Below, in pieces: positions 25,050 to 33,046 of a stretch of DNA of 64,000 nt. Positions within the stretch are counted from its first letter, which is position 1, and each line of letters opens with the position of its first letter. The DNA is taken from assembly GCA_032027045.1 (NCBI GenBank), contig JAVSMU010000001.1:44962-108961 (forward strand), in the 5' to 3' direction. The stretch comes from Truepera sp. Its GTDB lineage: Bacteria; Deinococcota; Deinococci; Deinococcales; Trueperaceae. Position numbers and translations under genes: made by a program. Under the pieces are notes generated by a model. That model saw only the letters and a program-made list of their open reading frames with translations. It ran no database searches and was not told the DNA's origin.

Positions 25050-26243
25050 TCACCAACCTTCTTCGAGTTCCGTTTCGAAGCCGGCCGCGTCTATCGCCGT
25101 CCAACCCCCACTTATGGGGTTGTAGACGAGTTCCTCGCCGCCAGGCCCGTAGAGCTGGGAGTTCGGATCGCCGACCAGCGGCAGGTCGTAGGAACCGCCG
25201 GTGTTGGGGTCGACGTAGCTTCCCTCGCCTCGGATGACCCCCTGGATGAAGCCCGAACTGTCGATGCCGCCGGTGCCGCCCACACTGCCCGCGCCGGTGG
25301 GGCCGCCAAGATAGGCGCCAGGGTTGCCGCCCAGGTAGGCGCCAGGGTTGCCGCCCAGGTAGGCGCCAGGGTTGCCGCCCCCGGCCACCGGCTGGCCACT
25401 CCCCGCCGGAACCGGCAGGACCGTCACCTGGGGCTGGAGACCGGATTCTTGGCGTACCCAATGGACCTGTACGACCCCAACGATCGGGTCCTGTTCGGCA
25501 AACAGTAGGTTGTTTTCATCGATGAAAACGATCCTGTTGAACCCGTCGGGTTCCGCCGCGACGTTGGCGATGCAGCTACCGAACAGGCAGAGCTGCGGCG
25601 AACGCTCGAGGACGTGGGTGACCACGACCCCATTGGACGCGGTGTACGTGCCGGCGCTCCAGGTCGCCACCTGCCCGTCGACGTACCAAGCTGACCTGAA
25701 GGAGTTATCCGGTGCATACGTGATGGCGCGCCAGGCCAGCTGACCGGGCCACAGTTGAGTCACCGCCAACCAGTTGCCGTGCAGTCTGCCCGCCGCTTCC
25801 TGTGGCGAGGCCCATGGTTCACCCTGGCCGCCAGGTGCTTGCTGCGGGCCCATTGCCGCGGCGGGGCCTTGGGCCTGGGTCTGGTTCCGGTACGCCGCGT
25901 ACGCCTCGACCGATCCGGCCACCGGTTGACCGGCGCCGTCAAGGCCGTACAACCACACGTACAGGGCGTTGTTGTCCGACTGGAGTTGCAGGGTGATGCC
26001 GGCAAGTTCTCCCTGCAGCCAGAACGAGGCGGTAGCAGTTGCACCGTCTTGGTTGGTGAAGTTCAGCGGCATGCCCTGGATGTCGCCGCTCAATTGCCCG
26101 AGGTTCTGCTGCAGCGTTATGACGAAGCCGTTCTGTGGCTCCAGGTAACTGCCGCTGAGGTCGACCTGTCCCTGGGCTCCGGCCACGCCCGTCACGAGTA
26201 GCAGTGTCAAGAGGAGTGTGAGTAAGTGTCCGCGCGCTTGCAT
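25050..26243 (-). CDS. Secreted protein with GNPGAYLG repeats, paralogue of the divergent neighbour
   Basis: A 397-residue protein with a signal peptide (LLTLLLTLLLVTGVAGA, cleavage near AGA/Q). An N-terminal part (DLSGSYLEPQNGFVITLQQN...LSGDIQGMPLNF) resembles small secreted lipocalin-like repeats. A middle part reads GNWLAVTQLWPGQLAWRAITYAPDNSF, followed by three copies of the octapeptide GNPGAYLG and a Gly-rich linker. A C-terminal 75-residue module (SYVDPNTGGSYDLP...LYGPGGEELVYN...GFETELEEGW) is shared with the divergent protein at 26.4 kb. I recognise no family. GGAGG lies 7 nt before ATG 26243. It may be an envelope or matrix component. Confidence 0.75.
   Translation of the reverse strand: MQARGHLLTLLLTLLLVTGVAGAQGQVDLSGSYLEPQNGFVITLQQNLGQLSGDIQGMPLNFTNQDGATATASFWLQGELAGITLQLQSDNNALYVWLYGLDGAGQPVAGSVEAYAAYRNQTQAQGPAAAMGPQQAPGGQGEPWASPQEAAGRLHGNWLAVTQLWPGQLAWRAITYAPDNSFRSAWYVDGQVATWSAGTYTASNGVVVTHVLERSPQLCLFGSCIANVAAEPDGFNRIVFIDENNLLFAEQDPIVGVVQVHWVRQESGLQPQVTVLPVPAGSGQPVAGGGNPGAYLGGNPGAYLGGNPGAYLGGPTGAGSVGGTGGIDSSGFIQGVIRGEGSYVDPNTGGSYDLPLVGDPNSQLYGPGGEELVYNPISGGWTAIDAAGFETELEEGW
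25312..25381. repeat. 24-bp in-frame coding repeat (GNPGAYLG x3)
   Basis: Two perfect 24-bp units (25312-25335, 25336-25359) and 22 bp of a third encode the GNPGAYLG octapeptides. Because the unit is a multiple of 3, copy-number change would alter linker length without a frameshift. Confidence 0.85.
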
Positions 26244-26290
26244 GGTCTGCCTCCAGGCTCGATGGTGCCAGGCGGCAGGCTAATTTCCAC

Positions 26291-26329
26291 TTAATCGCCC
26301 CTGCGACCCCTTTAAGCCGGATTTAAGCC
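26291..26329. promoter_or_regulatory. TTTAAGCC direct repeats between divergent paralogues
   Basis: TTTAAGCC occurs at 26311-26318 and 26322-26329 (11 bp apart), with a further TTAA core at 26291-26294, about two turns away. On the minus strand a -10 candidate TAGCCT lies near 26282-26277. The site may coordinate both genes. Confidence 0.45.
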
Positions 26330-26368
26330 TGCCCGACTAGCATGCGTGCAACTCGAGGGAGGCTTGTC

Positions 26369-27256
26369 ATGATCAGGCAAAACGGGGTCGCTCGGTTCCT
26401 CAGTTGTTCTCTCACGCTCCTAGTGCTTTCGCAAGCGGGCGCGCAGCTACCATTTGCCCCACAGGCGCAGCCGGTCATGCAACCAAGCCCGCTCGCCGGC
26501 TACTGGCAGGTCGTGACGCCAGCCCCAGGAGGCAATCCGGCGTTGACCGCCACCACCATGAACGAGATCGACGCAACCGGGAGGTTCCGGCAGACCTACT
26601 ATTTCGGCAATCAGGTCGCGGGCTTCGCGGAAGGGTACCTGACGATACTGGCGGACTGGGGGCTCACGCAGGTGATCACGAACTGGTCTCCGCAATACTG
26701 CACTCCGCGGGGCTGCGTGCCGCTCAACCCCGCTACCCAGGTATCGGGACGCTTGGTCTTCTTAGGGCCGACGATGTTCGTGGCGGTGGTGCAAGACCCG
26801 GCCACGGGACAAGCCGCCACCTCCTCTTGGCAGCGAGCGTCCTCGCCCATACCCGTCGCGGCCGGCCCCGCCGCACCGTTCCCGCAGGCCGGCTATTCCG
26901 GTGCGGGCAGCGGCTACCCCGGCTACTACGGCGCCGGCACGTACAGCACCGGCATGTACGGCACCGGGACCACCGGCAGTGGCGCTAACGGAGGGGGCTA
27001 CACGGGCAGTTCTGAAGCCGGCTCCACCGGAGGCTACGATTACACGTCCGCGCTCATAGACGCCTTGGCCGGCGAACGCTCCTACACCGATGAGTACGGG
27101 AGCAGCTACTACTTGCCTAACCTTCCCGATCCGAACACCAGCTACTACTCGCCGGAAGGCAACCCGCTCACCTTCGACGAGTACAACTGGACTTGGACGG
27201 AAACGGACTCCTCGGGGTGGGAAACGCAGCTCGAGCCCGACGGTTACGGTGAGTGA
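26369..27256 (+). CDS. Secreted protein paralogous to the divergent neighbour
   Basis: A 295-residue protein with signal MIRQNGVARFLSCSLTLLVL ending AGA/Q. The start is ATG 26369, because GGGAGG (26357-26362) lies 6 nt before it; an ATG at 26342 lacks a site. The first domain (LAGYWQVVTPAPGGNPALTA, IDATGRFRQTYYFGNQVAG) corresponds to the middle of the neighbour, including two Cys in the same SPQ-C...C arrangement (SPQYCTPRGC versus SPQLCLFGSC). A Gly/Tyr/Ser-rich linker follows, then the shared C-terminal module (SYTDEYGSSYYLPNLPDPNT...GWETQLEPDG). Function unknown; two members of one family face each other across a shared promoter region. Confidence 0.75.
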   Translation: MIRQNGVARFLSCSLTLLVLSQAGAQLPFAPQAQPVMQPSPLAGYWQVVTPAPGGNPALTATTMNEIDATGRFRQTYYFGNQVAGFAEGYLTILADWGLTQVITNWSPQYCTPRGCVPLNPATQVSGRLVFLGPTMFVAVVQDPATGQAATSSWQRASSPIPVAAGPAAPFPQAGYSGAGSGYPGYYGAGTYSTGMYGTGTTGSGANGGGYTGSSEAGSTGGYDYTSALIDALAGERSYTDEYGSSYYLPNLPDPNTSYYSPEGNPLTFDEYNWTWTETDSSGWETQLEPDGYGE

Positions 27257-27300
27257 TAGGCGGCCTACCGTTCCTTTTTGAGCTCTCGGGACCAACTCAT

Positions 27301-27334
27301 CGCCTGAACGGGTCTGGCGAACCCCGTTCAGGCG
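27301..27334. terminator. Perfect 12-bp hairpin between convergent genes
   Basis: CGCCTGAACGGG (27301-27312) and CCCGTTCAGGCG (27323-27334) pair exactly around a 10-nt loop. It lies between convergent stops (27256 and 27482), so it may serve both strands. Only a short GATTGTTGG follows. Confidence 0.6.
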
Positions 27335-27481
27335 GATTGTTGGAGCCGTTCGTACTATGGAGCGAGGAGCAAAGCAGTGTCTGGCCGGCGCCGGGCCCCT
27401 GCACACTGGCGCCGACCAAGCTCCACAAACGTCACAGGACCGCGGGTGCTCGAGTATGCGCGTGAGCCCGGGCCTCAGCGA

Positions 27482-28096
27482 CTACCTGACGACCTCGTAG
27501 GTGAGGGCGACGGAGTGGAGGATGACGTCGTCCGAGTAAGTATCTGCGCCGGTCGAGTCGCGCTGCAGTGAGACGATCCAGAGTTCGCCGTCGAATACGC
27601 TTGCGGGGATCGTGAACGTCTGCTTCGCGAAGACGCGATATCCCGCCGCCGCCGCTGCCGGCGCGTCCATGCTGGTGGCGTCTATCAGGGCGTCACCAGG
27701 TTCGTAGGAGCGAGGGCGGATGAAGAACGCGATGTTGCCGCCGGCCGACGTCGTGGGCGAGAAGTACAGGTCGAGCTGTACGGAGGCGGTATCGTCCCAG
27801 TCGAGCGGTCGCTGGATTGCCAGGAATGCGGGACCGGCAAATGAGTGCTGCCAACTGAGGCCTAGCGGAACAGCAGTGATGACGGTCGAAGTAGGGTCGA
27901 AGTTCAGGGCATTCGCAGGGAACGATACGCTCCTCGTTCCGTCCACGGCCGCTCTGAGGGCCTCGAAGTTAGCGTTGACGTCGGCCGCTCGGATCACCTC
28001 GCCCGCGGTGAAGGTCTCAAGGTCGACCGCGTATGCGAAGAGCGCGCCGAAGGCGATGGCGAAGGTGACGATGGCGTAGACGAGGGTCTTCTTCAT
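27482..28096 (-). CDS. Small exported protein with a tail-fibre-like N-terminal motif
   Basis: A 204-residue protein from ATG 28096 (AGGAGC 6 nt upstream). The signal MKKTLVYAIVTFAIAFGALF ends near AYA. It is followed by FTAGEVIRAADVNANFEALRAAV, a motif common at the start of secreted or phage tail-fibre-like repeat proteins, and then a beta-rich domain (VQLDLYFSPTTSAGGNIAFFIRPRS). I assign no enzyme function. The frame extends upstream to 28288, but that part overlaps a small lipoprotein gene in another frame. It is separated from that gene by 20 nt, forming a two-gene operon. Confidence 0.7.
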   Translation of the reverse strand: MKKTLVYAIVTFAIAFGALFAYAVDLETFTAGEVIRAADVNANFEALRAAVDGTRSVSFPANALNFDPTSTVITAVPLGLSWQHSFAGPAFLAIQRPLDWDDTASVQLDLYFSPTTSAGGNIAFFIRPRSYEPGDALIDATSMDAPAAAAAGYRVFAKQTFTIPASVFDGELWIVSLQRDSTGADTYSDDVILHSVALTYEVVR

Positions 28097-28116
28097 GACT
28101 GCTCCTATGAGGTGGC

Positions 28117-28257
28117 TCATTGCCAATTCGCCAGGTCCCACTTGGCGTTGTCCCAAGTGGCAGCGGACCCTGCGGGAGGGGGTGGGGTGCCGCACGCCGC
28201 GAGCAGCAGCGCTAGCGCGAATATCAGAACCACGACGCCGGTTCTTCGACGCTTCAT
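28117..28257 (-). CDS. Very small lipoprotein (46 residues)
   Basis: ATG 28257 with AGGAGG about 5 nt upstream starts a 46-residue product. It has a lipoprotein signal (GVVVLIFALALLLAAC, Cys22) and a mature part of only 25 residues, Pro-rich then WDNAKWDLANWQ. The strong ribosome site and perfect lipobox argue that it is real. The frame is open further upstream but has no better start. It is the first gene of an operon with the exported protein at 27482. Perhaps a small surface anchor or chaperone for it; the function is unknown. Confidence 0.7.
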   Translation of the reverse strand: MKRRRTGVVVLIFALALLLAACGTPPPPAGSAATWDNAKWDLANWQ

Positions 28258-28408
28258 GATGACCTCCTCTAATTGTGCCTCCTTGCACGTTATTGGTTGA
28301 GGTACGTGGGAGGTGGGCTGATAATTCACAACGGCGGCCGCCGTAGCACCCGTGGTGACTAGGAAGCGGCCGACGCAGTGTCGTCCGATCGACGTCGCCC
28401 CGACGTCC

Positions 28409-28897
28409 CTAACCCAGCGTTCCGGTCAAGCCGGCCAGGCGCCGGTACACGGCCGTCTGCCCAACGTGATAAGTATCGTGCCACGCGAGAAACTCGAGCC
28501 ACTCGAGCCTGGAGAGCTCGTCTTGCCCGGAGGGTTCGGCCAACAACGCCTCGGTGGCCCCGCCTAGGGCGGCCTCCAGAAGTACCTGAGAGCGGCCGAG
28601 TTCCAGCAATAACTCGCTGGTCTCATCGACCTCGTGGCCCAACGGTACGCTGGACCCGCTCCGATACTTACGACCACGCTCCGAATCCCAGGTGGTCTCG
28701 GTGTCCAAGGCCTGCAACATGTTGTCGCGCGTCGCCACGATGTGGCCGATCACCCAGTTGAGCGTGCTGCCACCTTGAGCCACGGAAAGAAGGCTGGCTT
28801 CCTGCGTTACTCCTGCGAGGTTCTTCTGGGTAACGTTCACGTTGCGGCGCAGCGTTTCCACGAGCCCTGCAATTCGGGAACTTCCAACTCTCGTCAT
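28409..28897 (-). CDS. DinB-like four-helix metalloprotein
   Basis: A 162-residue helical-bundle protein with the DinB/DUF664-type metal site: His in WVIGHIVATRDNML and the paired His in WHDTYHVGQ near the C-terminus. The family includes bacillithiol/mycothiol-dependent S-transferases and many uncharacterised members. Start ATG 28897 has GGAGG 6 nt upstream; the longer frame to 28948 has no site. It is divergent from the diguanylate cyclase gene across a 250-bp gap in which I could not identify promoters with confidence. Confidence 0.8.
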   Translation of the reverse strand: MTRVGSSRIAGLVETLRRNVNVTQKNLAGVTQEASLLSVAQGGSTLNWVIGHIVATRDNMLQALDTETTWDSERGRKYRSGSSVPLGHEVDETSELLLELGRSQVLLEAALGGATEALLAEPSGQDELSRLEWLEFLAWHDTYHVGQTAVYRRLAGLTGTLG

Positions 28898-29148
28898 TCG
28901 TTCCTCCCTGGGTTCTTCGGATCGTAAGCCATCTGAGTCCCGCCTCAACGGTAGGCGGTATCCACTGCAACGGTTGCTCAGGCCGCCGCTCGAGCCGTCG
29001 CTCGGGCCATGCCCGAAGTACGATGTGTGAAGAGCGCCTGAAAGCCGAATGGGCGTTCTCTCGGCTGATTCTCAACTTGCCGCTCTTACGTGAGTAGATG
29101 GCCAGACCGGACGACGTGACCGCTGCTCTGTCAGGAGGGGTGCGAACA

Positions 29149-31023
29149 ATGCCTACCAAGGTTGGCCAAGTCGCTCATGCCACCAAGGCCGCGCCGCCTT
29201 CGCGGGCGTCGTTGGCCGAGAGGATCCTGACGATTCCGGTTCGTCACGAAGATCTAATGCGGCCGGTCGAATTGGTCGACGCGGTGCGGCGGGATCTGGC
29301 GCTCGAGCTCGGCGCCGGAGTTGACGTCACATGGCTGGACCCGGATCAGGTCTTGGTGAGAACCGCGGGTGCGGATGGCGCCGGTCAGGAACGGGCCGAT
29401 GGCACGCCCGAGGCCACGCCCGAATCCACGAGCCCGGCAACAAGCTTCGAACTGCGCAAACGCGGCGTTGCCGTGGCCTACCTATCGATAGTGCGCCCCG
29501 AGCCGCTCTCTGACGAGGAGCTCCGGCTCGTGGGCTTCCTCGCGAGGGACGTCAGCCACTGGTTGACGGAGGCGTCCAAGCGGATCGAGACCCGTTTGGT
29601 GACCGCACTGAGCACCACCCTGCCAACCTGTGAGAGCCTCGACGAGGCCGCGCGTGTATCGGTGTTCACCATCGTCGAGCGCCTGGGGGCCGAGGCCGGC
29701 ATGCTGTTGATCAGGGGCGAGTCGGGGTTCAGGTCCCTGGCGGAGATGGGCACCTGGAGCGACGATGACGCCAGCAGGCGTGAACGCTTCGAGATCGCAG
29801 AGGCGTGCGCCCATACCTACGGCCCCCGCGTTCACGCTGGAAGCATCGTCGCGGCTCCGGTGGGGAGCATCATGCCCGCCCGGTACGTACTGCTGCTCAA
29901 GGTGATACTTCCAGACCCACGCCAAGCGACCGGGTTCCCTACCCTCATGCAGGCGGCCCGGGTACTAGAGCCGCACCTAAGCGCCAGGTGGCGCGCGTTG
30001 GTGTTGGGCGAGTTGCTGCAACTGGGCCAGGCATCACTCGGCGCCTCGACCGAGAGCATGTACGCCGAAGCGCTCGAAACGGCGGCGCGGCTGGTGCCTG
30101 GCGCGGACAGCGGCTTTCTACTGGTGCGCCACGACGCGCAAGAGCCGTTCGTGTTCAACGCGGTTCATGGGAACGTGGCCGCCGAAGTGCTCGGGCGTTC
30201 CGTCACCAGTGAGCGGGCGTTCACCTGGTACGGCTCCGACGCCAACGGTTGGCAGAACGGCCACGCGAGGATAATGCGCCACGGTGACGCGGAAGTCGCC
30301 AGCCTGGCGGACTTGGATGAAGCCGACTCCGCAGGAAGCCCCGAACCTGAGCCCGGGTTGGAAGGTGAGTCCCTCACCCGGCGTGCCCAGGCCGGGCTGT
30401 CCCTTCCCGTGGTTTTCGACGCCAGCGTACTGGCGCTGCTGTGCCTCGAGAATCAGACTGAGCCCGACGCGTTCGGCCGCGACTCGCGCGAGATAGCCGA
30501 GATGTTCGGCTCGCCCCTCGCCGGCCTGTTGCAACGCCAACGCACGCATGACCTCCTGATGCATGCCGCCGTAACCGACAGCCTGACCGGCCTGTCCAAC
30601 CGCCGAGCGTTCGATGAGATACTCCAACGCGAACTCGCCCGCACCGAGCGTAGCGGGGCCGCCCTCAGCGTCCTCCTGATGGACATGGCGAACTTCAAGG
30701 AGATAAATGACGTTTTCGGCCACGAGGCGGGCGACGAGGCGCTGGTGGCCGTGGCAGCCACCCTGCGCGCCAGTGTGCGCGACGGCGATTACCTGTTCCG
30801 CTGGGGCGGCGACGAGTTCGCCGCCATCCTCGTCGACGAGGCAGACCGCCTCACGGAGAACACGGCGGAGCGCCTGCGCGCGGCCGTGCCGGCCGTGGAG
30901 TTCCGCGACAGGAAACTACGGATCGACGTTGGTTGGGCCGAGGCACCGGTAGATGGTCGCGACGCGGTAACCCTTCTCCGGGTCGCGGACGAACGCATGT
31001 ACGAGAACAAGCGAAGCCGCTGA
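29149..31023 (+). CDS. GAF-type sensor diguanylate cyclase (GGDEF)
   Basis: A 624-residue cytoplasmic protein. Two or three GAF-like sensory regions fill residues about 20-430 (for example SLDEAARVSVFTIVERLGAE and the SLPVVFDASVLALLCLENQ strand). A C-terminal GGDEF domain starts at TDSLTGLSNRRAFDEIL. The active-site loop is intact (GGDEF at 553-557), and the inhibitory I-site RDGD (544-547) lies the canonical five residues upstream, so it should make cyclic di-GMP under product inhibition. No transmembrane segment is present. AGGAGG (29133-29138) lies 10 nt before ATG 29149, which I prefer to the ATG at 29098. Confidence 0.9.
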   Translation: MPTKVGQVAHATKAAPPSRASLAERILTIPVRHEDLMRPVELVDAVRRDLALELGAGVDVTWLDPDQVLVRTAGADGAGQERADGTPEATPESTSPATSFELRKRGVAVAYLSIVRPEPLSDEELRLVGFLARDVSHWLTEASKRIETRLVTALSTTLPTCESLDEAARVSVFTIVERLGAEAGMLLIRGESGFRSLAEMGTWSDDDASRRERFEIAEACAHTYGPRVHAGSIVAAPVGSIMPARYVLLLKVILPDPRQATGFPTLMQAARVLEPHLSARWRALVLGELLQLGQASLGASTESMYAEALETAARLVPGADSGFLLVRHDAQEPFVFNAVHGNVAAEVLGRSVTSERAFTWYGSDANGWQNGHARIMRHGDAEVASLADLDEADSAGSPEPEPGLEGESLTRRAQAGLSLPVVFDASVLALLCLENQTEPDAFGRDSREIAEMFGSPLAGLLQRQRTHDLLMHAAVTDSLTGLSNRRAFDEILQRELARTERSGAALSVLLMDMANFKEINDVFGHEAGDEALVAVAATLRASVRDGDYLFRWGGDEFAAILVDEADRLTENTAERLRAAVPAVEFRDRKLRIDVGWAEAPVDGRDAVTLLRVADERMYENKRSR

Positions 31024-31412
31024 CGCACCGCGACCCGCTCGGAGTAGGAGTACGGGCGGGCAGACGGCAGAGAGTAGGCAGCGAATAGGCGAAATGTGAC
31101 CGTGGTCACGGCCCGTCGAGTGTCCGGAGCACAAGCATCTAATCTAAGAGACCCACCGCGAATCTATCCGGAAGGTAGCTATCCGCCGTCCGGTAGAGAG
31201 TAGTGATGATCGCATGGCCGGTGCACGGGCGGGTTGGTTCCACTCGTCTCACTATGCCGGCAGGGCTGATGAGAAGGGGGGCGCGTCCCTTGCGCTAGCG
31301 TGGCGTGGGCCCATCGACTGTTCCTGCAAACAATCTGTTCAGGGTTGGTGGAGAGGCGAGCCACGGTCCACCGCGGCAACATGGTCTTTGCTCGTGAACA
31401 CAGGAGGAACCG
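31024..31412. other. Intergenic region with one palindrome
   Basis: No gene is supported in these 389 bp. GTGACC-GT-GGTCAC (31096-31109) is a perfect inverted repeat that could bind a dimeric regulator. AGGAGG just before 31413 is the ribosome site of the next gene. No clear -35/-10 pair was found. Confidence 0.4.
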
Positions 31413-32921
31413 ATGCGAACCACTCGCTTGCCCGGGTTAACGGGAGCGCTGGTGGCTCTGACCGCAGTGGCGCTGGTGCTGGCCGCTTGCTCGAGCCCGC
31501 AGAGCCCGCAGGTCACGCCCAGCAACAATCCCATCGTGGAACTCGACGGCTTCAAGGCCGAGGTCGAGTTGTCGAAGGTCGACCCGGACGCTTTATCGCC
31601 GCAGAGCTTAGTGCGTACGACTTATTGTCCCGCTGACAGCAACGTGTCTTACAGGCAGGTCGTGGTGCCCATGCTCGGCTTGGACGTGGACGGCATCAGG
31701 CCTTACATCGATGTCTTCTGGATGCCGAAGAACTGGAACGGCAAGCTGTTGCTCTACGCCCACGGCTACGTCTCTCGCACCGCCGACTTCACCGCAGCGG
31801 ACTTCATGAGCCTCGTTACCGGTGATGCCGGCCTCCTCGAGACCCGAGACCTCGCACTCTGTGAGGGCAACGCGATCGGCCTATCCAGCTATGCCGGGCA
31901 GGGATACGCCGTGCAGCAGGGTATTGCTGAGACGCACCTGTTGAACGCGGTGTTCCCGATCATCTTCTGGCGGCGTCCCAGCGAGACCTACGTTTTCGGC
32001 CACTCCATGGGCGGGCTGATCACGGTGGCGCTCGCCGAACTCTTCCCGCGGCGCTACAAGGGCGCCATGCCGATGTGCGGACCCGTGGGCGGGAGCCTGG
32101 CGGAGTTCAGCTACATCGGGAACTTGCGGTTGCTCTTCGACACCGCTTTCCCTGGCATTCTGAATGGTTCGGTCGACTCCTGGATGCCGCCCGACCCGGA
32201 CTGGATAAGTCTGGTGATGGCTGCGGTCGGGGATCCCTTGTGGGCCTCCTCCTTCGCCGCTCTGGTGAACACATCACTGACCTTCGGCGGTTCGCCCGGG
32301 CTCGCGCTGCCTGCCGTGCAGACACCGGCCAACTACGGAACCAGCTTGGGACCCTCCGTAGACGCCGGCCTCGCCGTCAACGCGGTGCTGCACGCCCTTC
32401 GCTACTCGGTAGAGGGCGGCGGCGACGCCATCGCCCGTGGCGGTGGCTCGCCCTTCTCGAACGCCGGCGTGACGTACGGTCCACTTGCCGCCGGCCCCTA
32501 CGTCGATCCGAGCGACGTGTTCGCGGCCGATCCTGCGGCAATCCTCTACTACACGCTCTTCTACCAGCCCAGCGGCAACCTCCGGGTGCCCACTCTCTCG
32601 CTGCACGGGTTCGTCGACCCCGATGTGCCGACAGTGCACGAAGTGCTTTACCGGGCCCTCGTGACGTCGAAGGGCGCAGGCGCCATGCTTCGGCAGTACC
32701 TGGTCCAGGGGTACATGCCAGACGATCTTCTGCTGATGGCGGGCGCTGACCCCAGCACCCTGCCCCCCATCGCGGCGCGCGCTGACATCCGCTACGGTCA
32801 CTGCAACTTCCGGCCTGCGGACATGATCACCGCCCTCGACGCCCTCGTCACACGTGTTCACGACGGAACCTGGCCGGACCTGGAGCCAGCAGGCTTCACT
32901 CCGCTGCCCCCGCGTCCATAA
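31413..32921 (+). CDS. Lipoprotein alpha/beta hydrolase
   Basis: A 502-residue exported lipoprotein (signal ending VALVLAAC, Cys26) with an alpha/beta hydrolase fold. The oxyanion/strand region is KLLLYAHGYVSR, the nucleophile elbow is GHSMGG (Ser198), and acid and base candidates lie in SLHGFVDPDVPT and RYGHCNF near the C-terminus. Four or more cysteines suggest disulfides outside the membrane. Likely an esterase or peptidase acting on an extracellular substrate; similar sequences are annotated only as alpha/beta hydrolases. AGGAGG stands 7-8 nt before ATG. Confidence 0.85.
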   Translation: MRTTRLPGLTGALVALTAVALVLAACSSPQSPQVTPSNNPIVELDGFKAEVELSKVDPDALSPQSLVRTTYCPADSNVSYRQVVVPMLGLDVDGIRPYIDVFWMPKNWNGKLLLYAHGYVSRTADFTAADFMSLVTGDAGLLETRDLALCEGNAIGLSSYAGQGYAVQQGIAETHLLNAVFPIIFWRRPSETYVFGHSMGGLITVALAELFPRRYKGAMPMCGPVGGSLAEFSYIGNLRLLFDTAFPGILNGSVDSWMPPDPDWISLVMAAVGDPLWASSFAALVNTSLTFGGSPGLALPAVQTPANYGTSLGPSVDAGLAVNAVLHALRYSVEGGGDAIARGGGSPFSNAGVTYGPLAAGPYVDPSDVFAADPAAILYYTLFYQPSGNLRVPTLSLHGFVDPDVPTVHEVLYRALVTSKGAGAMLRQYLVQGYMPDDLLLMAGADPSTLPPIAARADIRYGHCNFRPADMITALDALVTRVHDGTWPDLEPAGFTPLPPRP

Positions 32922-32975
32922 CGCCACCGTCCACTCGCCGCCCCGCCGCCTTCCACGCCGGCACTGGGGTCTAGA

Positions 32976-33030
32976 CCAACGACCTGCTCACGGACTCGCC
33001 CATCCGGGTGATACGCGAGTAGGTCGTTGG
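32976..33030. terminator. Long imperfect hairpin between convergent genes
   Basis: CCAACGACCTGCTC (32976-32989) pairs with GAGTAGGTCGTTGG (33017-33030) with a single G-T wobble. An alternative inner stem, ACTCGC with GCGAGT, uses part of the same right arm, so two mutually exclusive folds exist. It lies between stops at 32921 (plus) and 33047 (minus), probably a bidirectional terminator. Confidence 0.5.
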
Positions 33031-33046
33031 CCTGCTGGTCCTGGCC

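Noticed and set aside
24316..25461. Minus-strand frame of 381 codons spanning the end of the MalT/BTAD gene and the repeat protein
   Set aside because: Arg/Ser/Gly-rich low-complexity translation of the wrong frame, spanning two real genes.
31214..31636. 140-codon plus frame upstream of the lipoprotein hydrolase
   Set aside because: Overlaps the true gene's signal peptide in another frame and lacks a ribosome site.
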